A DNA stretch of 64,000 bases from Stomoxys calcitrans (GCF_963082655.1 NC_081552.1:120144907-120208906); one strand, 5' to 3'; shown: positions 9,656 to 22,237, numbered from the stretch's first letter. The notes: a model not told the origin generated them from the letters alone. Made by a program: numbers and translations.

Positions 9656-10320
9656 GGAAATGATGTTGTGATGGAGAGTTTTGATAATTTGTCAATTATT
9701 CTGGATGAAATCGGTGTTTACGCTAAATTCAGGTTCTAGTAGTGTCAATACAGAAGATACAATTAGGAAATGACTCGGTGTCAATGATGTCAAATCTGAT
9801 GGACTTTGCGAATTAGAAGAGAATTGCCTGGAATTAAGGCATGCTTCTATTTGGAGAAATTTTTGGAGACCAATAGTTTTCTTTAAATGTTGCTTGGATC
9901 TTTTGACTCCCGCTTCCCATAGTCCTCTCATGTGGGGCATTCCAGGCGGAATAAAATGCCAGGTCGCATTTCGAAAAGTTCGCAGTTATTGATTTCTGAG
10001 ATGCTTGGATAAATTCCTGTGCAATTATTTTGGTTGCGCCGATAAAAGTTGTTCCATTATTGGAATGTATATGAAGTGGACAACCACGTCGGGATATAAA
10101 GCGACTAAAGGCTGAAACAAAACACGATGTGGATTAATCAGTGGTCGTCTCCAAATGTATCGCCTTAGTGGAAAAACAGACGAATACACAGACGTTAGCT
10201 TTGGACATTCGGCAGTATCTTCCTGCGTAACTTTTCATCTCAAATTGACCTGCAAAATCAAGTCCTGTATGAGTAAAAGGACGAGAAATTTCACAGCGTT
10301 CTAGAGGCAATGCGGCCTAA
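9656..10320 (-). pseudogene. BEL/Pao integrase core remnant
   Basis: Minus-strand translation gives RPFTHTGLDFAGQFE (first catalytic Asp), then KANVCVFVCFSTKAIHLE, then PLHIHSNNGTTFIGA where BEL integrases have SDNG, so the second catalytic Asp is Asn here (about 10051-10070). GLWEAGVKRSKQHLKK and the LTPSHFLI motif follow (about 9920-9760). These are the landmarks of the BEL/Pao integrase. Frames shift several times and there are stops, so it is dead. The integrase continues from the zinc-binding piece at 11491-12044 across the family A insertion, with a few dozen residues lost. Its 3' part joins the displaced gag/protease piece at about 9655. Confidence 0.75.
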
Positions 10321-10347
10321 TTGTTGGTATTTTTATAATTGTTGGTA

Positions 10348-11490
10348 TTTTTATACCCTCCACTATAGGATGGAGGTATACTAATTTCGTCATTCTGTTT
10401 GTAAATCCTCGAAATATTCGTCTAAGACCCCATAAAGTATATATATTCTTGATCGTCATGACATTTTAAGTCGAACTAACCATGTCCATCCGTCCGTCCG
10501 TCTGTCTGTCGAAAGCACGCTAACTTTCGAAGGAGTAAAGCTAGCCGCTTGACATTTTGCACAAATACTTCTTATTAGTGTAGGTCGGTTGGGATTGTAA
10601 ATGGGACATATCGGTCAACGTTTTGATCATATAAACCAATCTGGGATCTTGACTTCTTGAGCCTCTAGAGTGCGCAATTCTTATCCGATTGGAAATTTTG
10701 CACGACGTTTTTTGTTATGATATCCAACAACTGTGCCAAGTATGGTTCAAATCGGTTCATAACCTGATATAGCTGCCATATAAAGCGATCTGGGGTCTTG
10801 ACTTCTTGAGCCACTAGAGGGCGCAATTATTATCCGATTTAGCTGAAATTTTGCATGAGGTGTTTTGATATTACTTTCAACATCTGTGCTAAGAATAGTT
10901 CAAATCGGTCCATAAATTGATATAGCTGCCATATAAACCAATATGGGATCTTGACTTCTTGAGCCTCTAAAGCGCGCAAGTGGTTGAAATTTTGTGCAAC
11001 GGCTTCTCTTATGACCTTTAATATACGTGTCGAAAATGGCATGAATCGGTTTATAGCCTATTGCAGCTCCCCTATAAACCGATCTCCCTATTTTACTTCT
11101 TCAGCCCCTAAAATGCGCAATTCTTACTAGATTTGGCTTACATTTTACACAATAACTTCTATTGGGTTGCCCAAAAAGTAATGGCGGATTTTTCATATAG
11201 TCGGCGTTGACAAATTTTTTCACAGCTTGTGACTCTGTAATTGCATTCTTTCTTCTGTCAGTTATCAGCTGTTAGTTTTAGCTTGCTTTAGAAAAAAAGT
11301 TAAAAAAAAAGTACATTTAATTAAAGTTCATTCTAAGTTTTATTAAAAATGCATTTACTTTCTTTTAAAAAATCCGCAATTACTTTTTGGGCAACTCAAT
11401 ACTATGGTCTCCAAGCATAACTTGATATTGTTCCAATAACATATCAATTCTTTTCTTTTATCCTTTGTTTGTTAAAAAGAGATACCGTGT
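10348..11490 (-). mobile_element. Family A element inserted in BEL integrase region
   Basis: On the plus strand it begins TTTTTATACCCTCCACTATA with the reversed (GTCY)n tract at about 10489-10511 and ends near 11490 inside 'aaaaagagataccg', lacking the 5' palindrome. It separates two parts of one BEL pol remnant. A 17-bp direct repeat (ttgttggtatttttata, 10321 and 10339) marks its right-hand junction with BEL. A mariner MITE (11162-11399) is nested inside it. Confidence 0.75.
11162..11399 (+). mobile_element. Mariner MITE, copy 1
   Basis: A 238-bp nonautonomous mariner bounded by inverted ends TTGGGTTGCCCAAAAAGTAA and TTACTTTTTGGGCAACTCAA, with TA duplicated at 11160-11161 and 11400-11401. 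Internal sequence matches both ends of the longer mariner at 21069-21973 ('cagttatcagctgtta' and 'catttactttcttttaaaa'), so it is an internal-deletion derivative. Confidence 0.9.
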
Positions 11491-12044
11491 TTCTTGTAAA
11501 TAACGCAAGTTTTACAGCGGTGGAGAGTGGTTTGGTTATAATTTTGCACCTTGGGTATCTAATATTGAGTTCTTACCGGACGATGCCGGACGATGTATAA
11601 GTTGATTTCCACCATGTAAATTAATCTGATGAATGAAGTGGTTAAGAAGTCTAGAATATTAATATCTGTACGGAAGAAGAATTGGATGTCTTTCATTTTA
11701 GGAAAGCATTGGAGACAATTATATTCTAGTACACATGCGCATAATCCCTTCTGCATTAATAAATGGATAGAAGGATAAAAGTGAACTAGCGAACGAAATA
11801 GTCTTGGAACTAAGCATCATATACTCGTTCCGATAAAAGGCTTTCTGGCAAATGGATACAAGATTTTTTCGGTCATAAAGGATTTAAAAATTAGTAATTA
11901 TTTTGTCGGGTCGGTGGTATGTGGATCGAAATTTCGGATTTCGTAAGCAACAACACAAAGAGCTCTTGAAAATGAAGAGAACCCGTCCAGTATATCTTTA
12001 AAATCCTAAAAATAACTGAAGTAGACTTTGATTGGCTTTTTCTC
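11491..12044 (-). pseudogene. BEL/Pao pre-integrase zinc-binding region remnant
   Basis: Minus-strand translation in mixed frames gives PFINAEGIMRM, ERHPILLPY, LLNHFIHQINLHGGNQ and then HRCKTCVIYKKHG close to 11500. These follow the BEL order of a conserved HPILLP block, an H-x-x-x-H/LHAG-like block and a CxxC zinc motif just before the integrase core. Several stops interrupt it. The family A copy begins right after the CKTC motif. Confidence 0.65.
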
Positions 12045-12629
12045 TTAATCTTCATCGATCAAATTTTTAGGCCAATATTTCGATGAATTTAATAACCAGA
12101 TCAGTCCGTTCCACCAAAGTTTATTATTTATTAAATTGTGTGGATAAGCACCTCTACTTGCCAAATCTGCAGGATTGTTTTCAGAATCCATATGCGACCA
12201 TTTGAAAGGGTCTACCACTTGGGTTATCTTTGAAACCCTGTTTGCCACAAACGTGTTCCAACAACAAGGATGTTTTGCCAGCCACGACAACACAATTGTA
12301 GATTCCGTTCAACAAAACAAGGAAAACTTTTGTACACAGAACTGTGGGATTAAGTTGTCGATCATCTCAGTCAATAGTGTGGCTCCACAAAGCTCTAACC
12401 TTGAAATGGATAAGGCTTTTAGTGGGGCCACTTTTGTCTTGGAACTTATCAAATGGGTTGATGTTGAATTTGGATAAATGACACGAGAATAAATAGCCGC
12501 AGCATAAGCCTTCTCTGAGGAATCTGAAAACTCACGAAATTTAATGGTGCCACAAGGAGAATAGTTTACCCTTCTTGGAATTTTAATATGATAAATTTGG
12601 ACGTATTTGGACTGAAACGACTTACACAT
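12045..12629 (-). pseudogene. BEL/Pao RNase H remnant
   Basis: Two minus-strand frames cover it. 12309-12629 has REFSDSSEKAYAAAIYSR, then SKTKVAPLKALSISRLELCGA, the typical BEL/Pao RNase H landmarks with acidic residues in FSDSS and RLEL. 12045-12293 has WSHMDSENNPADLASRGA and LWWNGLIWL, the conserved region after RNase H. A frame break near 12300 separates them. Upstream is the RT remnant. Confidence 0.8.
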
Positions 12630-12649
12630 GAATAGAGGCTCTGAAGAAA

Positions 12650-13623
12650 TTATTTAATCCCATTCAATGTGATCCATCCATATTCTCTGCATTATAATCT
12701 TAGCAACTATAATGATGCGCGACAAGCAGCCTGCTGGATAGAACAATTTGGATATTTGAGAAAGGACTTCTCCTTTTGCATAGAAACAATCGGTTAAAAA
12801 TTGAGTAGTATCATTCGAGTGGGCGTTCCAATGGATACCCAGTGTTTTGGCAAAGCTGCGATCTTCACTTTCCAAAAAATTTTTACATAGCAGAAATCCA
12901 TTTGCGCATATCAAACCCTGCTGAATTGAGTTCTTGGATCAATTCATATTTAGCATCGATAGCCATTTGTATAGAATGGGCACCTTATAATTCACCGTCC
13001 ACATACATACATTCCTTTAGTATTCGATTAGCCAAAGTATATATCTTTAACATCTTCCGCCAATTGCATCATGGTACGGATGGCTAAGTACGGGGCTCAA
13101 TTTAATCCAAATGTTACGGTTTTCAATTCATATTCTTTAACTGGATCATTCTGGCATTTTTGAAACAATATATGTTGGAATGGAGTAGAGATGGTTTGAC
13201 AAGGATTTGTGTGTATATCTTTTGTATATCTTCAGTTAGGGCAAATCGATAAAAACGCCATTTGAGGATTAGAACGGTTAGGTCGTTTTGTAACGCCGGA
13301 CCTGTTTAAAGGATATCGTTCAAGCTTACGCCGTTGGATGAAGGAAAGGATGCATTGAACACTACCCGAACTTTGGTAGCTGTTCTTTCTGGTTTTAATA
13401 CCGCATAATGGGGTACGAAATAATACGTTCCTGGAACTGAGGAACCAGGAGTCTCGACAACGTGCTATCGTATTCCTCCTTTACTCGGCGTTTTGCAGTA
13501 GTCGCCCTTCATTGCGCAAGAAGGAAGAAAGAAAGCCATTGCGTTATATCTGGAATGTCCAAGGCATATGTCATCTAGATATGTGACTTTAAATGACAGC
13601 GAAACAACGTATCGTCCTTCATC
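12650..13623 (-). pseudogene. BEL/Pao reverse transcriptase remnant
   Basis: Pieces in different minus-strand frames follow BEL RT order: EGRYVVSLSFK and LGHSRYNAM (about 13620-13540), the KPERTATKVRVVFNAS block (about 13400), LNDIL then TGPALQNDL, a YVDG where YVDD is expected (about 12994-13004), LIQELNSAGFDMRKW, and LSQISKLFYPAGCLS with MQRIWMDHIEWD near the end. The second aspartate of the catalytic box is therefore lost, and stops and frameshifts are many. The left neighbour on the minus strand is family A DNA (13624 onward), which cuts off gag and protease. Confidence 0.8.
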
Positions 13624-14630
13624 ATTTTTATACCCTCCACCATAGGATGGGGGGTATACTAATTTCGACATTCTGTTTGTAACTACTCGAAATATTCATC
13701 TGAGACCCCATAAAGTATATATATTCTTGATCGTCGTGACATTTTATGTCGATCTAGGATCTAGCCATGTCCGTCCGTCTGTCCGTCCGTCCGTCTGTCT
13801 GTCGAAAGCACGCTAACTTCCGAAGGAGTAAAGCTAGCCGCTTGAAATTTTGCACAAATACCTCTTATTAGTGTAGGTCGGTTGGTATTGTAAATAGGCC
13901 ATATCGGTCCATGTTTTGATATAGCTGCTATATAAACCGATCTTGGGTCTTGACTTCTTGAGCCTCTAGAGTGCGCAATTCTTATCCGATTTGAATGAAT
14001 TTTGGCAAGACGTAATTTGTTATGATATCCAAGAACTGTGCCAAATATGGTTCAAATCGGTTCAAAACCTGATATAGCTGCCATATAAACCGATCTTGAG
14101 TCTTGAATTCTTGGGCCACTAGAGTGCGCAATTCTTATCCGATTGGAATTAAATTTTGCACAACGTGTTTCGTTATGATATCCAACAACTGTGCCAAGTA
14201 TGGTTCAAATCGGTTCATAACTTGATATAGCTGTCATATAAACCGATCTTGGATCTTGACTTCTTAAGCCTGTAGAGGTCGCAATTATTATCCGATTTGC
14301 CTGATTTGTACGACGTATTCTCTCATGACCATCAACATACGTGTTTATTTATTTATTTATTTATGGTCTGAATCGGTCTATAGCCCGATACAGCTCCCAT
14401 ATAAATCGATCTTTCTATTTTACTTCTTGAGCCCCCAAAGGTCGCAATTCTTATTCGAAATGGCTGACATTTTACACAGGTCTCCCACATGTAATTTATT
14501 TGTGGTCCAAATCGGAACATATCTTGATATCGCTCGAATAGCAGAGCAAATCTTTTCTTATATCCTTTTTTGCCTAAGAAGAGATGTCGGGAAAAGAACT
14601 CGACAAATGGTGGAGGGTATATAAAATCGG
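13624..14630 (-). mobile_element. Family A element, lacking its 5' palindrome
   Basis: Begins TTTTTATACCCTCCACCATA, with the reversed (GTCY)n tract at about 13770-13802, and ends at GGTGGAGGGTATATAAAATC, where the GC palindrome should follow but does not. It meets a family A piece of opposite orientation at about 14631, so the two form a tail-to-tail inverted pair. A small ATTT repeat sits at 14344-14364. Confidence 0.8.
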
Positions 14631-14836
14631 ATAGAAATTGCGCCCTTTGGAAGCTCAAGAAGTCAAGTCCCCAGATCTGTTTATATGACAGCTATATCAG
14701 GTTATGAATCGATTTGAACCATATTTGGCACAGTTGTTGGATATCATAACAAAATACTACGTGCCAAAATTCATTCAAATTGGATAAGAATTGCGCCCTC
14801 TAGAGGCTCAAGAAGTCAAGACCCAAGATCGGTTTA
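14631..14836 (+). mobile_element. Family A monomers, left of gypsy insertion
   Basis: About one and a half monomers in plus orientation, ending exactly at 'agatcggtttat' where the Ty3/gypsy LTR begins. The family A 3' end resumes at 18617, so the retrotransposon appears to have landed within this copy with some loss of sequence at its 5' side. Confidence 0.75.
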
Positions 14837-15099
14837 TGTAGTGTATTACACTATTATGTTAAGAGAAACAAGCGGCCTTGTAAGTATTCAAATGCTTACT
14901 GTTTTCTTTATTGCAAATCAAAGCTGCAAGAACTACTAGTGAGAGCTTAATACTAAATATATGTATAAACAGGTGTATGTGTGTATGTGTCTATGAGATA
15001 CATCAACTTATGACAACAGATATGAGAGAGAGTGTTAAGATGTTAGAATGTTAAGATTTATGTACAATGTACAATTGTGTATTAGAGTGGTACTTAACA
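14837..15099 (-). mobile_element. Putative 3' LTR of Ty3/gypsy element
   Basis: Read on the minus strand the segment starts TGTTAAG and ends CACTACA, satisfying TG...CA, and contains an AATAAA signal ('TTTGCAATAAAGAAAAC') about 70 bp from its end. It abuts family A target DNA on one side and a purine-rich GGAGGAG stretch lies just upstream on the minus strand. The second LTR is not in the window, so the boundaries cannot be confirmed by LTR comparison. Confidence 0.5.
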
Positions 15100-15310
15100 A
15101 TTAATACTCTATATGCTCCTCCTAAAGCTGATAATAAATAAATGATTTTATTTATTTGAAAATACATAGAAAATTGTAATTGAGTTATTTCTTTACAACT
15201 CTACCTCCCTCTCGTGGTCTGAGCTCCATTCTAGTGAGTGAAACATCCTCATTCATTTGCATAGGAACAGGTTCAGATGATGATGTGTTGTTGTTATTAG
15301 TTGTTGTTGG

Positions 15311-15515
15311 TTACTCGATTGGCTGTTGTTGTTGTGTTAGATTATGACCACGAATTTGATCAAGATGACGTTTGATGACGTTGTTGTTGTGAGACAAAAC
15401 ACAGGAGTAAGATTGTGGACCTAGTTGCCGTTGAATTACTGCCTTAGTCCAACTAGGTTTATTTGGATTTCGATAATCGCGTACTAACACAGTTTCACCT
15501 TGTTGTCTTGAGACT
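15311..15515 (-). pseudogene. Ty3/gypsy integrase C-terminal end, out of frame
   Basis: A minus-strand reading after a frame change near 15510 gives GETVLVRDYRNPNKPSWTKA, GPQSYSC and KRHLDQIRGHN, then a stop at 15311. This matches the C-terminal GPY-type module of Mag-like (K02A2.6-like) gypsy integrases. The main pol frame ends at 15484 in the wrong frame, so the intact protein would have continued here. A Gln-rich tail encoded by (TTG)n precedes the stop. Confidence 0.65.
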
Positions 15516-17151
15516 TAAGTATGTTTTGTTTTGTTGTTGGGGGTTTTAGAAGACTAAATCTGGTTTTCAGTTTCCTGCCAAAGAACAGCATAGCTGGAGA
15601 TTCAGTTGTTGTGCAATGTTTCATGTTTCTGTAATCCATTAGGAAACGACATAATATTTGATCCAAATTGGCATCTTTGTTTTGGTCTAAATTTGCTAAA
15701 ATAGACTTTTTAAAAGTTTTGACAAAATTTTCTGCTTGACCATTTGTGGACGGATGTCCCGGAGGAGTCAAGACATGTTTTATACCATTTAAGGCCAAGA
15801 AATTCTTGAATTCATATGATGTGAACTGTGGTCCGTTGTCACTAACGAGCGTGTCAACCAAACCATAGCGTGAGAACAGTTCTCTCAGCTTTCTAATTGT
15901 AAAAGCAGTTGTTAAATCTTTGGTTTTAAATACTTCGACGAATTTTGAAAAAGCATCGATGATAATGAAGAAATGAAAATTTTTAATCGGGCCAGCATAA
16001 TCAATGTGTATTCTGCTCCACACAGAACCATCAGGCACCCATGGAATTAGGCTGCTCTTTTCCGGGCTGGATTGCAATTTTTGACAATGAATACAATTCC
16101 TGATTAAATTTTCGATATCTTTATCAAGACCAGGCCACCATATATACGATCTAGCCAAAGCCTTTGTTTTTACAATTCCCAAATGGGAACGATGTAATTC
16201 TGTTAAGATTGCAGATCTCAGTTTCTCTGGAATTACGATTCTGTATCCCCATAGAACGCAATCATTTTCGACAGAAAGTTGTGTATCTTTTTCACGATAT
16301 GGCGTATACAAATCATCTTTTAAATTGTGCAGGGTTCCACTTGCAATACATTCTACTACTTTTGACAAAACAGTGTCACGTCTCGTTTCACGAGATACAG
16401 TCTTGAAATTTAAGTTGAAATTTTCCTCATTTTCTATGAAATTTATATAGGAATATTCAATATTATTGCTCTCAAAATTTCTTTGGGGCATTCTAGAAAT
16501 AGCATCAGCTTCATTTTGCACTCCCTTAACATGTTCAACGGTGTAATTAAAACCGGATAAAATCAGTGCCCAGCGTTGCATACGTGCTGAGGCCATCATA
16601 GGCAAACCTTTATTTGCACCAAAAATTGCAAGTAACGGACGATGGTCCGTTCTTAGTACAAAAGTATTTCCAAGTAAATACTGTTTGAGTTTTGTTACAC
16701 AAAACACAATCGCCAACGCCTCTTTTTCAAGTGTACTATAATTTTTCTCACTTTTTGATAATGCTCTTGAAACAAAAGCAATGGGCTTGAGACCATTCGA
16801 AAATTGGTGAGATAAAATTCCTGCTACTGCACTATTCGAAGCATCCGTTGTTAATATTATTGGTAATTCAGGGTTGAAATGGACCAGAACCCGATCTGAA
16901 GTTACAAACTTTTTAATCAAATCATACGCCTGCTGACAATCATCCGACCAGACAAACGGAACGCCCTTACCCAACAAGTGGTAAAAATGAGACATGATTT
17001 GCGCAAAATTCTCAATAAATCTGGAATAATAGTTCGCCATACCAACGAAAGCTCTTAATTCCGAAACATTTGTAGGAATCGGGGCAGAAATTAAGCTCGA
17101 AATTCGATCATTATTTTTGCTAAGTCCATTTTTATCAATATTAAAACCCAA
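15484..17151 (-). pseudogene. Ty3/gypsy pol: RNase H and integrase
   Basis: A 555-codon open frame. Near residues 1-60 is the RT connection (FVGMANYYSRFI), and about 90-200 holds RNase H with TTDASNSAVAGILSH, FVSRALSKSEKNYSTLEKEA and LRTDHRPLL. From about 310 the integrase has an HHCC zinc site (HRSHLGIVKT ... NCIHCQKL), then the DDE core with HIDYAGPI, VSDNGPQFTS and HPSTNGQAENF. This is the Mag/K02A2.6-like branch of Ty3/gypsy, which copies itself through an RNA intermediate and integrates with the DDE enzyme. It is separated from the RT frame by a frame break near 17160-17180 and loses its C-terminus to a second break near 15510, so it is a relic. The catalytic residues of this segment still look intact, suggesting a fairly young copy. 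Confidence 0.85.
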
Positions 17152-18605
17152 ATACGATATTTTGGATTTGAAAAATTCAGTTTTAATCCAGAACTTTGTA
17201 ATTTTTGTAGAACCAAACGCAACGTACTTATGTGTTCCTGCATATTTTTACCAGTGACTGTAATATCATCTTGATATACTACAACATATGGAATTCCTCT
17301 GAATAGATTTTCCATAGTTTTTTGAAAAATAGCTGCTGCTGTCTTAACACCAAAAGGTAAACGTTTTACTTTTAAAGTTCCAATGTGCGTACTCCACGCA
17401 CACAACAGTTGGGAATCCTCATCAAGAACAAGTTGATTGTAGGCATTCGACAAATCAAGTTTAGTGAAAAGTTCACCACCCTCCAAAGAAGCAAAAATTT
17501 CTTCAATCCGAGGCAAAGGATACTTGAAATCCTCCAAAAACTTATTAATTGTGACTTTATAGTCTCCACAAATGCGAAAATCGCCATTTGGTTTCAAAAT
17601 TGGTACTAAAGGTGTACCCCAATCGGAGTTATCTACTGGTTCCAACACACCAGTCGCAATTAAATCGCGTAATTTCGCCTCAATCTTGTCTTTCCAAGCC
17701 AAAGGGACAGGCCTTGGTTTACAAAATACAGGTGTTGCATTTTCAGCAACCCTCAGTGAAACAGCATTGATATTATATTCACCCAATTTTTCCTCAAAAA
17801 CCTCAGAAAATTCCATTCTCAACTGCTCGATCGCGGAATTTAAATTTGGGCAATTTACATTGTTCACTTGCAGCAATTCAAAGTTGAAAGCACGTAAAAA
17901 CGAACGTCCAAGTAATGGGGGATTCGATGACTCAACAACAACAACAACTACAGATTTAGTTTTACCTTCAAAAGTAATTGAGGCATCATATTCACCAACC
18001 AGCTTCAATTTGTCTCCGCTATAATCCACATATGGTACATGGCATGGACGAAGAACCTTCTTAACATCGTTGTTTTCATAAAACGATAAAGGCAACAATG
18101 TACATAGCGCACCTGTATCACACACAGCATTCAATTTGACACCATCAATTATTACTGGAAGGGAATACACGTCACTAGAACCTCGCTCAGCCACACTAAA
18201 AATAGAATAATTGAAAACATCATTATCAACATAATCTTCACTAGTGTCATTAGAAACGTAATTAACACTTCTCTTTTTATTGTAGCAAACAGATGCCAAA
18301 TGGCCAATTTTTCCACAGGAATGACACTTGCTGTTCTTGTATTTACAAGACTGCGAGCTATGGTTACGCCAACCACAATGAGAGCACGATGATTTTCTTT
18401 CACCGTCGCCGTTATTGTCTCTGCTGCCACCAAAATTTCCTCTGCTGCCACTGCCTCTGCTACCGCTACCACCGCTGCTGCCACCACCACTTATGTTACC
18501 GCCATAACTATTGCCGCTGTTACCACCACCGCCATTTTTTCTCGAAGGCTTCGATCTGTTAACAAAGTTTACTGAACTTTGATCCCTTTCTGCTACTTTC
18601 GCCAT
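17091..18605 (-). pseudogene. Ty3/gypsy gag C-terminus, protease and reverse transcriptase
   Basis: Element-derived coding starts around the MAKVAERDQ at 18605. An earlier in-frame ATG at 18653 lies in family A repeat DNA and only adds a chimeric leader. In order: a Gly/Ser/Asn-rich linker, two CCHC zinc knuckles (CSHCGWRNHSSQSC and CHSCGKIGHLASVC), an aspartic protease with CDTGALCTLLP, then RT with GDFRICGDYK, LFTKLDLSNAYNQL, LPFGVKTAAAIFQ and the YQDD catalytic box. The frame ends at 17091 in nonsense after a break near 17170, where sequence enters the RNase H frame. Capsid and 5' LTR are missing because the 5' part is cut at about 18616. Confidence 0.85.
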
Positions 18606-18616
18606 GTTTTTTGTTT

Positions 18617-18670
18617 CCAACAAACGGAATGACGAAGTTAGTATACCTGCCATTCAATGGTGGAGGATAT
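18617..18670 (+). mobile_element. Family A 3' end, right of gypsy insertion
   Basis: Carries 'caaacggaatgacgaagtta' and a mutated closing sequence AATGGTGGAGGATATAA. It completes, with a gap, the family A copy seen at 14631-14836 and runs directly into a family B 5' end. Confidence 0.7.
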
Positions 18671-18872
18671 AACAAGTAAAAAGGCGTTAAGTTTGGCCGG
18701 ACCGAACTTTGGATACCCACCACCTCGGATATATATGTAAACAACCTTTCCTCAAAATCCGGTGAAAAATTCCCCATAGCAGCTATGTTCCGATTTGGAC
18801 CAGATACTAATAAGTAAAAATTATTGTTCAATTGTATATAACAAAATATTGGTCTTTTTAGTAGTTATATAT
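18671..18872 (+). mobile_element. Family B 5' end fragment
   Basis: Starts AACAAGTAAAAAGGCGTTAA, then the near-palindrome GTTTGGCCGGACCGAAC, then GGATACCCACCACCTCGG. The body is only about 150 bp before another family A start at 18873. The opening ACCCACCACC complements the GGTGGTGGGT that closes family B copies. Confidence 0.7.
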
Positions 18873-20019
18873 AACAAGTAAAAGCGTGCTAAGTTCGGCC
18901 GGGCCGAATCTTATATACCCTCCACCATGGATTGCATTTGTCGAGTTCTTTTCCCGGCATCTCTTCTTAGGCAAGAAGAGATGGGCTATAGACCGATTCA
19001 GACCATAATAAGCACGTATGTTGATGGTCAAGAGAGGATCCGTCGTACAATTTCAGGCAAATCGGATAATAATTGCGACCTCTAGGGGCTCAAGATGTCA
19101 AGATCCCAGATCGGTTTATATGGCAGCTATATCAGGTTATTAACCGATTTGAACCATACTTGGCGCAGTTATTGGATATCATAACAAAATACTACGTGCC
19201 AAAATTCATTCAAATTGGATAAGAATTGCACCCTCTAGAGGCTCAAGAAGTCAAGACCCAAGATCGGTTTATATGACAGCTATATAAGGTTATGGACCGA
19301 TTTGAACCATACTTGGCACAATTGTTTGATATCGTAACAAACCACGTCGTGCAAAACTCCATTCCAATCGGATAAGAATTGCGCACTCTAGAGGCTCAAG
19401 AAGTCAAGACCCCAGATCGGTTTATATGGCAGCTATATCAGGTTATTAACCGATTTGAACCATAATTAGCACAGTTGTTGGATATAATTACAAAACACGT
19501 CATGCATAATTTCATCCCAATCGGATAAGAATTGCGCACTCTAGAGGCTCAAGAAGTCAAGACCCAAGATCGGTTTATATGGCAGCTATATCAGGTTATG
19601 GACCGATTTGAACCATACATAATACAGTGGTTGGATATCATAACAGAACACGTCGTGCAAAATTTCATTCCAATCGGATAAGAATTGCGCACTCTAGAGG
19701 CCCAAGAAATCAAGACCCAAGATCGGTTTATATGGCAGCTATATTAAAACATGGACCGATATGGCCCATTTACAATACCAACCGACCTACACTAATAAGA
19801 AGTATTTGTGCAAAATTTCAAGCGGCTAGCTTTACTCCTTCGGAAGTTAGCGTGCTTTCGATAGACAGACGGACGGACGGACATGGCTAGATCGACATAA
19901 AATTTCACTACGATCAAGAATATATATACTTTATGGGGTCTCAGACGAATATTTCGAGTAGTTACAATCAGAATGACGAAATTAGTATACCCCCCATCTT
20001 ATGGTGGAGGGTATAAAAA
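18873..20019 (+). mobile_element. Family A element, complete
   Basis: Opens AACAAGTAAAAGCGTGCTAA with palindrome TTCGGCCGGGCCGAA, has about six monomers, a short (GTCY)n tract at 19862-19882, and closes TATGGTGGAGGGTATAAAAA. A deletion near 18980 removes part of the first unit. It is followed without a gap by family B. Confidence 0.8.
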
Positions 20020-21036
20020 TAAACCGACCTGAACTATATACCACACGGATGTCGAAAAGCATAACATAAGTCAATGTGTCAAATTTCAGTGCAATCGTAT
20101 GAAAAATGCCCCTTTTATGGGCCAAGACTTAAAATCGAGAGATCGGTTTATATGGCAGCTTTATGCAAATCTTGATCGATCTAGACCAAATTGAAGAAAT
20201 ATGTGGAGGGGCTTAACTTAACCCTTTGTCCCAAATTTCGGCAACATCGGACAATAAATGCGCTTTTTATGGCCCAAAAACCTAAAACCGAGAGATCGGT
20301 CTATATAGCAGCTATATCCAAATCTGGACCGATCTGAGCCAAATTGACGGAGGATGTTGAAGGGCCTAATACAACTCACCGTCCCAAATTCTCTCAAAAT
20401 ATAAATAAATGTAGCTTTTATGGGTCTATGACCCTAAATCGGAGGATCGGTCTATATGGCAGCTATATCCAAAACTGAACCGATCTGAGCGGTATTGACG
20501 GAGGACGTCGAAGGGCCTAAGACAACTCACTGTCCCAAATTTCAGCAAAATCGGGTAATAAATGTAGCTTTAAGGGCCTATGAGCCTAAATTGTAGGATC
20601 GGTCTATATGGCAGCTATATCCAAATCTAAACCGATAAATTGACGGAGGATATCGAAGGTCCTAACACAACTCACTGCCCCAAATTTCAGCAAAATCGGA
20701 TAATAAATGTGGCCTTTATTGGCCTAAGACCCTAAATCGTCGGATCGGTATATATGGGGGCTATATCAAGATATAGTCCGATATAGCCCATCTTCGAATT
20801 TAACCTGCTTATGGACAAAAAAAGAACCTGTGCAAAATTTCAGCTCAATATCTCTATTTTTGAAGACTGTAGCGTGATTTCAACAGACAGACGGACGGAC
20901 ATGTCTAGATCGTCTTAGATTTTCACGCTGATCAAGAATATATATACTTTATAGGGTCGGAAATGGATATTTCGATGTGTTGCAAACGGAATGACAAAAT
21001 GAATATACCCCCATCCGTCGGTGGTGGGTATAAAAA
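20020..21036 (+). mobile_element. Family B element, 5'-truncated
   Basis: GATCGG monomer starts lie at 20141, 20294, 20445, 20597 and 20743, so the steps are 153, 151, 152 and 146 bp. It has a short ACAGACGGACGG tract, the block 'gatcaagaatatatatactt' and closes GTCGGTGGTGGGTATAAAAA. Monomer text differs from family A, but GATCGGT(C/T)TATATGGCAGCT, GGACCGAT and AATCGGATAA sit at the same offsets. Confidence 0.8.
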
Positions 21037-21068
21037 TGGTACAAATGTTACATGTTGCAATACATATA

Positions 21069-22225
<1,157 letters not shown>

Positions 22226-22237
22226 CAAAAGGTAAAT

